IMG/VR virus record: IMGVR_UViG_3300020053_000552
Span: 1-23,844 of that record
DNA length: 23,844 bases
DNA from: a virus
Direction: 5' to 3' (one strand)
In this document: positions 21,254-23,844 of the stretch, piece by piece
Layout: every line of letters begins with the position of its first letter
Numbering within the stretch: position 1 is the stretch's first letter
Notes under the pieces: generated by a model
Databases searched by the model: none
What the model was told of the DNA's origin: nothing
What the model saw: the letters and a program-made list of their open reading frames with translations, nothing else
Position numbers and translations under genes: made by a program

Positions 21254-21863
21254 AAATATAATCCTTTCTTACATTTGTTATTTCACGAGCACCAAACGAT
21301 TTTAAAAATAGACCAGCACATTCGTCAGTATCAGCTTGTTGTTCGCATACAATAATAGGTTTGTATTTTAGTATTGTATCCATTGCACCCTTGAGTACTT
21401 CAAGTTCGTGTCGCTCGCAGTCTATCTTTAATAGGCCAAACTTAGGAAGATTCAAATCGTCTAGTCGTTTGATATTAATACTACCTTGTCCTATATTGCT
21501 TACAAAACTTCCGCCAGTGTTTTCAGGATCGTATACCATTTCAACTAAATCGTTTACGTTTCCTAATGCATGTTTATGTATGTCTACGTTTAATCCTGCT
21601 ACATTACTTTCTAAACAACTATACACTTGTTCAAGTGGCTCAAATGCTATTACACGTTTAAATCTTTCAGTAAGAGGTTTTGCCCATAATCCGACATTGG
21701 CTCCGATATCAATAGCAATATCAAAGTCTCTTACATATTTGTATGCTTCATCTCTTACATCATCTTGATATTGTGCAGGGCCGCCATTGTTAATACGTTT
21801 GGTAATCAATCTTTCAAAATGATTATCAGTATCAGGCATCCAATAGTTGTATACTTGTTTCAT
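21243..21863 (-). CDS. FkbM-family methyltransferase
   Basis: A 206-residue SAM-dependent methyltransferase with the standard series of strands. AIDIGANVGLWAKPL around residue 51 carries the SAM loop. RVIAFEPLEQVYSCLESNV near residue 70 has the acidic end of strand 2. FGLLKIDCERHELEVLKGA near residue 141 has the FkbM signature of strand 4 and the following helix, and KPIIVCEQQ is strand 5. FkbM enzymes O-methylate hydroxyls of natural products and glycans. It sits between the UvsY-like gene and a glycosyltransferase, overlapping the former as ATGA, so methylation of the phage-made sugar is plausible. It keeps a complete SAM site, unlike the related gene at 18275-18850. Confidence 0.9.
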   Translation of the reverse strand: MKQVYNYWMPDTDNHFERLITKRINNGGPAQYQDDVRDEAYKYVRDFDIAIDIGANVGLWAKPLTERFKRVIAFEPLEQVYSCLESNVAGLNVDIHKHALGNVNDLVEMVYDPENTGGSFVSNIGQGSINIKRLDDLNLPKFGLLKIDCERHELEVLKGAMDTILKYKPIIVCEQQADTDECAGLFLKSFGAREITNVRKDYIFGW

Positions 21864-22315
21864 AATGTTGCATCTTCCATGCCTGCTACTCGTAACTTAA
21901 CTACATTTGTAATCTGCCATTGCTTTTGATCAAGTGCTTTAAGTACACCTAACCACTTGTTACGTAGCAATGCAAACTCGTTAATAATCTTTTCGTAGTC
22001 GCATACATCTGTTTCGCCATCGACATATTTTTCTACATCACGACTACTTAATGCACGTTGATAGTTTTCTAGATACTTCTTAAAAAACGAGCTACGCAAC
22101 TTGCGTAACTCGATATTTAAATATTCAAGAATAGCTTCAATCTCTTGAAGTTGATTGAACCGGTGTTCAACAATACCTGGCATCTCGGCAGCAGCACGTT
22201 CTACATTGCCTTTAAGTTTCACTTCAGAACGAGCTGTTACCAACTCGTTCTCAAAGTGTTGTATTGCGTTAGGTATTTCCGATATGTCTCGACTAACTTG
22301 ACTATACCATCCCAT
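21860..22315 (-). CDS. uvsY: UvsY-like recombination mediator
   Basis: A 151-residue, mostly helical protein. The middle (RFNQLQEIEAILEYLNIELR, then a KKYLENYQRALSSRD stretch) is highly charged and coiled-coil-like. The C-terminal region ending LDQKQWQITNVVKLRVAGME compares by eye with the T4 UvsY end (ALDAIKSRGFAIKHIQDMRAFEAGK). T4 UvsY is 137 residues and loads UvsX on gp32-coated single strands. Placement two genes downstream of uvsX supports the role. I recall proteins of this type annotated as UvsY in marine T4-like phages. A different small T4-like protein in this slot cannot be excluded. Start shares TAATG with the acidic gene. Confidence 0.65.
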   Translation of the reverse strand: MGWYSQVSRDISEIPNAIQHFENELVTARSEVKLKGNVERAAAEMPGIVEHRFNQLQEIEAILEYLNIELRKLRSSFFKKYLENYQRALSSRDVEKYVDGETDVCDYEKIINEFALLRNKWLGVLKALDQKQWQITNVVKLRVAGMEDATL

Positions 22316-22542
22316 TATTCATCCCATTCATCTTCATCATCTTCGCTCTGATCTAGTTCTAAATAATATTGAATAGCAGTATCAAGTCTTTTACTATTAC
22401 CCATCATATCCTGTAACTGAACTTCGGACATTCCATAGTCAGCCAACATATCGACATAGCGTTCTGCTGCCATTTCAACATGTTTTTTATCTAGATATTC
22501 TTTAAACAAGTTCCACAAATCGGCTGCTATTTCTTCGTTCAT
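22315..22542 (-). CDS. Small acidic conserved phage protein, 75 residues
   Basis: The product begins MNEEIAADLWNLFKEYLDKK and ends QSEDDEDEWDE, so the tail is very acidic. The body has helical character, with hydrophobic residues at regular spacing (AAERYVDMLADYGMSEVQLQ). It lies between uvsX (six bases away) and the UvsY-like gene (1-base overlap), and is probably co-expressed with both. Acidic tails on small recombination proteins sometimes mimic DNA or contact a single-strand-binding protein, but function here is unknown. Confidence 0.75.
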   Translation of the reverse strand: MNEEIAADLWNLFKEYLDKKHVEMAAERYVDMLADYGMSEVQLQDMMGNSKRLDTAIQYYLELDQSEDDEDEWDE

Positions 22543-22548
22543 ATTACA

Positions 22549-23673
22549 TTATTCCTCAACTAAGTTATCTTCGGTATTTACCAATTCAGCATCTTGAGCA
22601 GCCAGTTCTGCTTCTTCTGCTGCTCTAGCTGCGTCAGCTGCTAGTTTTGCAACTTGTGCTTCTTTAGCTGGTAAGTCTGCCATAACTTTGTCAAGTAGAT
22701 CTCCTGTCCAACGTTTGCGGAATTCTAGAATAGGTTCACCAGTACTCATAACATATTCGTACCGATTGCCTTTCTTTTCTAGCAATCCTTTTGCGTCCAT
22801 CAAGTCAAACATGCCCGAATACGGATCCATGCCTGTTTCATATGGAATCTCAACTTGTACACTTTCAAACGGTTTGTTGTAACGTGTTTTCATTACTTTA
22901 CACGCTGCACGAATACCATGTACTTGTGATGTTTTGTTGCCGTCTGCGTCTACTTTAAGTTTAAGTTTCTTCATAGCAACAACCATAGAGCTTGCATACA
23001 CAAAGCCCGAACCACCTGAGATCTTGTCATCTGGATCAAACATATCCTGTGATGCATAAGTGTGGTTAGTAACAACCATACCTACATTATATGAACCAAA
23101 CATATTCACACAGTTAGTTACAAGTGCCTTTAGTGCCTTTGCCTTACGACCAAAGTCACCTTTCATATCACCCTTTTGGAACTGGTCCATTTCAGTTGGT
23201 GACATAAGCATACCAAGTGAGTCAACTACAAACAATACTTTAGGACGATCTTCTTCCGCCATTGCTTTGTAGTCTTCCATAAACGTACTAACTGTTTTAG
23301 CAACATCATCAATCATTGCCATGTTAAGTTTAAGAAGCTTGCTTTCGTCTGTGTCTACTTTTAGTGCTTGTAGCCATGTTTCGTCAAGTGCGTTTTCACT
23401 GTCAATCAGTACAACAAAAATGCCTTGCTGCTGTGCGTACTTAACAATGTTACCACTTACAATGTACGACTTGCCTGCGCCAGATTCGCCTGCGAACACT
23501 GACACTTTACCTAGAGGAATACCTTTTTGAAAGTCTCCACTTAGTAAGTAGTTGAGTGCAAAGTTGCCTGTACTAATCCAATCAGTTGGATCGTTAAAGC
23601 CTGCACTCATACCCGTAATAGATTTTGTCAACGAATTACGAAACTTCGTTGGATCGAATGACTTATTTGCCAT
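22549..23673 (-). CDS. uvsX: UvsX RecA-like recombinase
   Basis: A 374-residue RecA/Rad51-family protein. Walker A GESGAGKS at residues 62-69 and Walker B VLFVVDSLGMLMSP near residue 147 bind ATP. ISGGSGFVYASSMVVAMKKL near residue 218 contains the L2-like loop that contacts DNA, followed by RAACKVMKTRYNKPFESV. The last 40 residues form a flexible, Ala/Glu-rich acidic tail (AAEEAELAAQDAELVN). UvsX forms filaments for strand exchange in phage recombination-dependent replication. T4 UvsX has about 390 residues. The gene has the best ribosome site in the window (AGGAG, six bases from ATG) and follows a strong terminator. It is therefore likely to have its own promoter or to depend on readthrough. 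Confidence 0.96.
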   Translation of the reverse strand: MANKSFDPTKFRNSLTKSITGMSAGFNDPTDWISTGNFALNYLLSGDFQKGIPLGKVSVFAGESGAGKSYIVSGNIVKYAQQQGIFVVLIDSENALDETWLQALKVDTDESKLLKLNMAMIDDVAKTVSTFMEDYKAMAEEDRPKVLFVVDSLGMLMSPTEMDQFQKGDMKGDFGRKAKALKALVTNCVNMFGSYNVGMVVTNHTYASQDMFDPDDKISGGSGFVYASSMVVAMKKLKLKVDADGNKTSQVHGIRAACKVMKTRYNKPFESVQVEIPYETGMDPYSGMFDLMDAKGLLEKKGNRYEYVMSTGEPILEFRKRWTGDLLDKVMADLPAKEAQVAKLAADAARAAEEAELAAQDAELVNTEDNLVEE

Positions 23674-23679
23674 GTATAT

Positions 23680-23684
23680 CTCCT
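23680..23684 (-). promoter_or_regulatory. Strong ribosome binding site of uvsX
   Basis: AGGAG on the minus strand with spacing ATATAC to ATG 23673. It is close to the ideal match and far better than most genes here, which rely on overlaps or weak sites. It implies high, independent translation of UvsX. Confidence 0.8.
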
Positions 23685-23700
23685 ATTAAATGAATGAAGT

Positions 23701-23733
23701 AAAAGGGTTGCTGTGTAATAAAGCAACCCTTTT
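23701..23733 (-). terminator. Intrinsic terminator between the gene entering at 23844 and uvsX
   Basis: A perfect 12-base stem, AAAAGGGTTGCT and AGCAACCCTTTT, with a nine-base loop (23713-23721), placed nine bases after the upstream stop codon. The U-run is formed by the end of the 3' arm. Because the arms begin with A-runs it would also work on the plus strand, although no plus-strand gene enters it. Confidence 0.85.
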
Positions 23734-23742
23734 TAGTTGCTA

Positions 23743-23844
23743 TTAACCTTGACGTGAACGGATCATTGCAAGGATGTCTTGCGCTCCGCCAGCTGCTGGT
23801 TCTGCTGCTGGTTCTGCTGCTGGTGTAGCAGGTTCTTGCCATCC
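23743..23844 (-). CDS. C-terminus of an unidentified protein (5' part outside the window)
   Basis: Thirty-three codons plus TAA at 23743 are visible. They read WQEPATPAAEPAAEPAAGG after the first Gly, then end AQDILAMIRSRQG. The first part is a flexible Pro-Ala-Glu linker; the last 13 residues look like a short amphipathic helix, the kind of tethered end used to contact a partner protein. Many T4-like replication proteins (single-strand binding protein, polymerase) carry such ends. Its place directly upstream of uvsX would fit a replication or recombination gene. The identity cannot be decided from this fragment. Confidence 0.75.
   Translation of the reverse strand, partial: GWQEPATPAAEPAAEPAAGGAQDILAMIRSRQG
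23792..23824 (-). repeat. 12-base tandem repeat encoding a Pro-Ala-Ala-Glu linker
   Basis: Two exact copies of the 12-base unit GCTGCTGGTTCT (plus-strand reading) are followed by nine more matching bases. In the minus-strand gene they encode repeated Glu-Pro-Ala-Ala. The unit length is a multiple of three, so copy number can vary without breaking the frame. Confidence 0.75.

Noticed and set aside
13199-21863. The glycan island as a host-derived prophage or genomic island carrying insertion sequences
   Set aside because: I found no transposase, integrase, direct repeats at the ends or tRNA. Gene packing and overlaps are the same as in the T4-like core genes on both sides.

Overview
The window looks like part of a T4-like marine myovirus genome (cyanophage or pelagimyophage type). 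The replication and recombination genes are recognisably T4-family: UvsX recombinase, a UvsY-like mediator, UvsW helicase, gp61-type primase and a probable gp62 clamp-loader subunit. They are tightly packed, AT-rich and almost all on the minus strand. Neighbouring genes are joined by ATGA, TAATG or short overlaps, so long polycistronic transcripts are likely. I see no tRNA, rRNA, CRISPR array, integrase or insertion sequence. The host is not identifiable from this window; Kdo genes suggest a Gram-negative bacterium.

Read in the direction of transcription (right to left): the C-terminus of an unidentified protein enters at 23844 and ends at a strong hairpin terminator (23701-23733). uvsX follows with a near-consensus ribosome site, then a small acidic protein and a UvsY-like protein. 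From 21863 to 13199 comes a glycan island of eleven genes: two FkbM-like proteins, two related GT-A glycosyltransferases, an NAD-dependent epimerase, a shortened UDP-sugar dehydrogenase, a nucleotidyltransferase-cupin fusion, a GT8-like transferase and three related GT-B-like proteins. One of the GT-A genes (14085-14903) runs on the plus strand.

From 13181 to 8583 lie an unknown 389-residue protein, UvsW, a conserved unknown, a 2OG-Fe(II) oxygenase-like protein, a cupin, a membrane protein and a small unknown. kdsA and kdsB (8586-7118) follow. The next block is a 56-residue protein, the probable gp62, a zinc-finger protein, an APS-kinase-like and nucleotidyltransferase pair, and a 190-residue protein resembling a shrunken bacterial DnaE polymerase core. 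A plus-strand unknown (4106-4477) and a virion structural protein (3083-4072) come next. The left end holds primase behind a consensus sigma70-type promoter, a 40-residue protein, a nucleosidase and a carbamoyltransferase cut by the window edge.

The main biological theme is phage-directed glycan modification. KdsA and KdsB would supply CMP-Kdo (the KdsC phosphatase step must come from the host or elsewhere). The three GT-B-like proteins show the HP and Ser motifs known from transferases that use CMP-sugars, although one has KP instead of HP. A run of nine A joins the GT8-like gene to one of these proteins through a -1 frame with no stop codon, which suggests a frameshift fusion or a homopolymer error.
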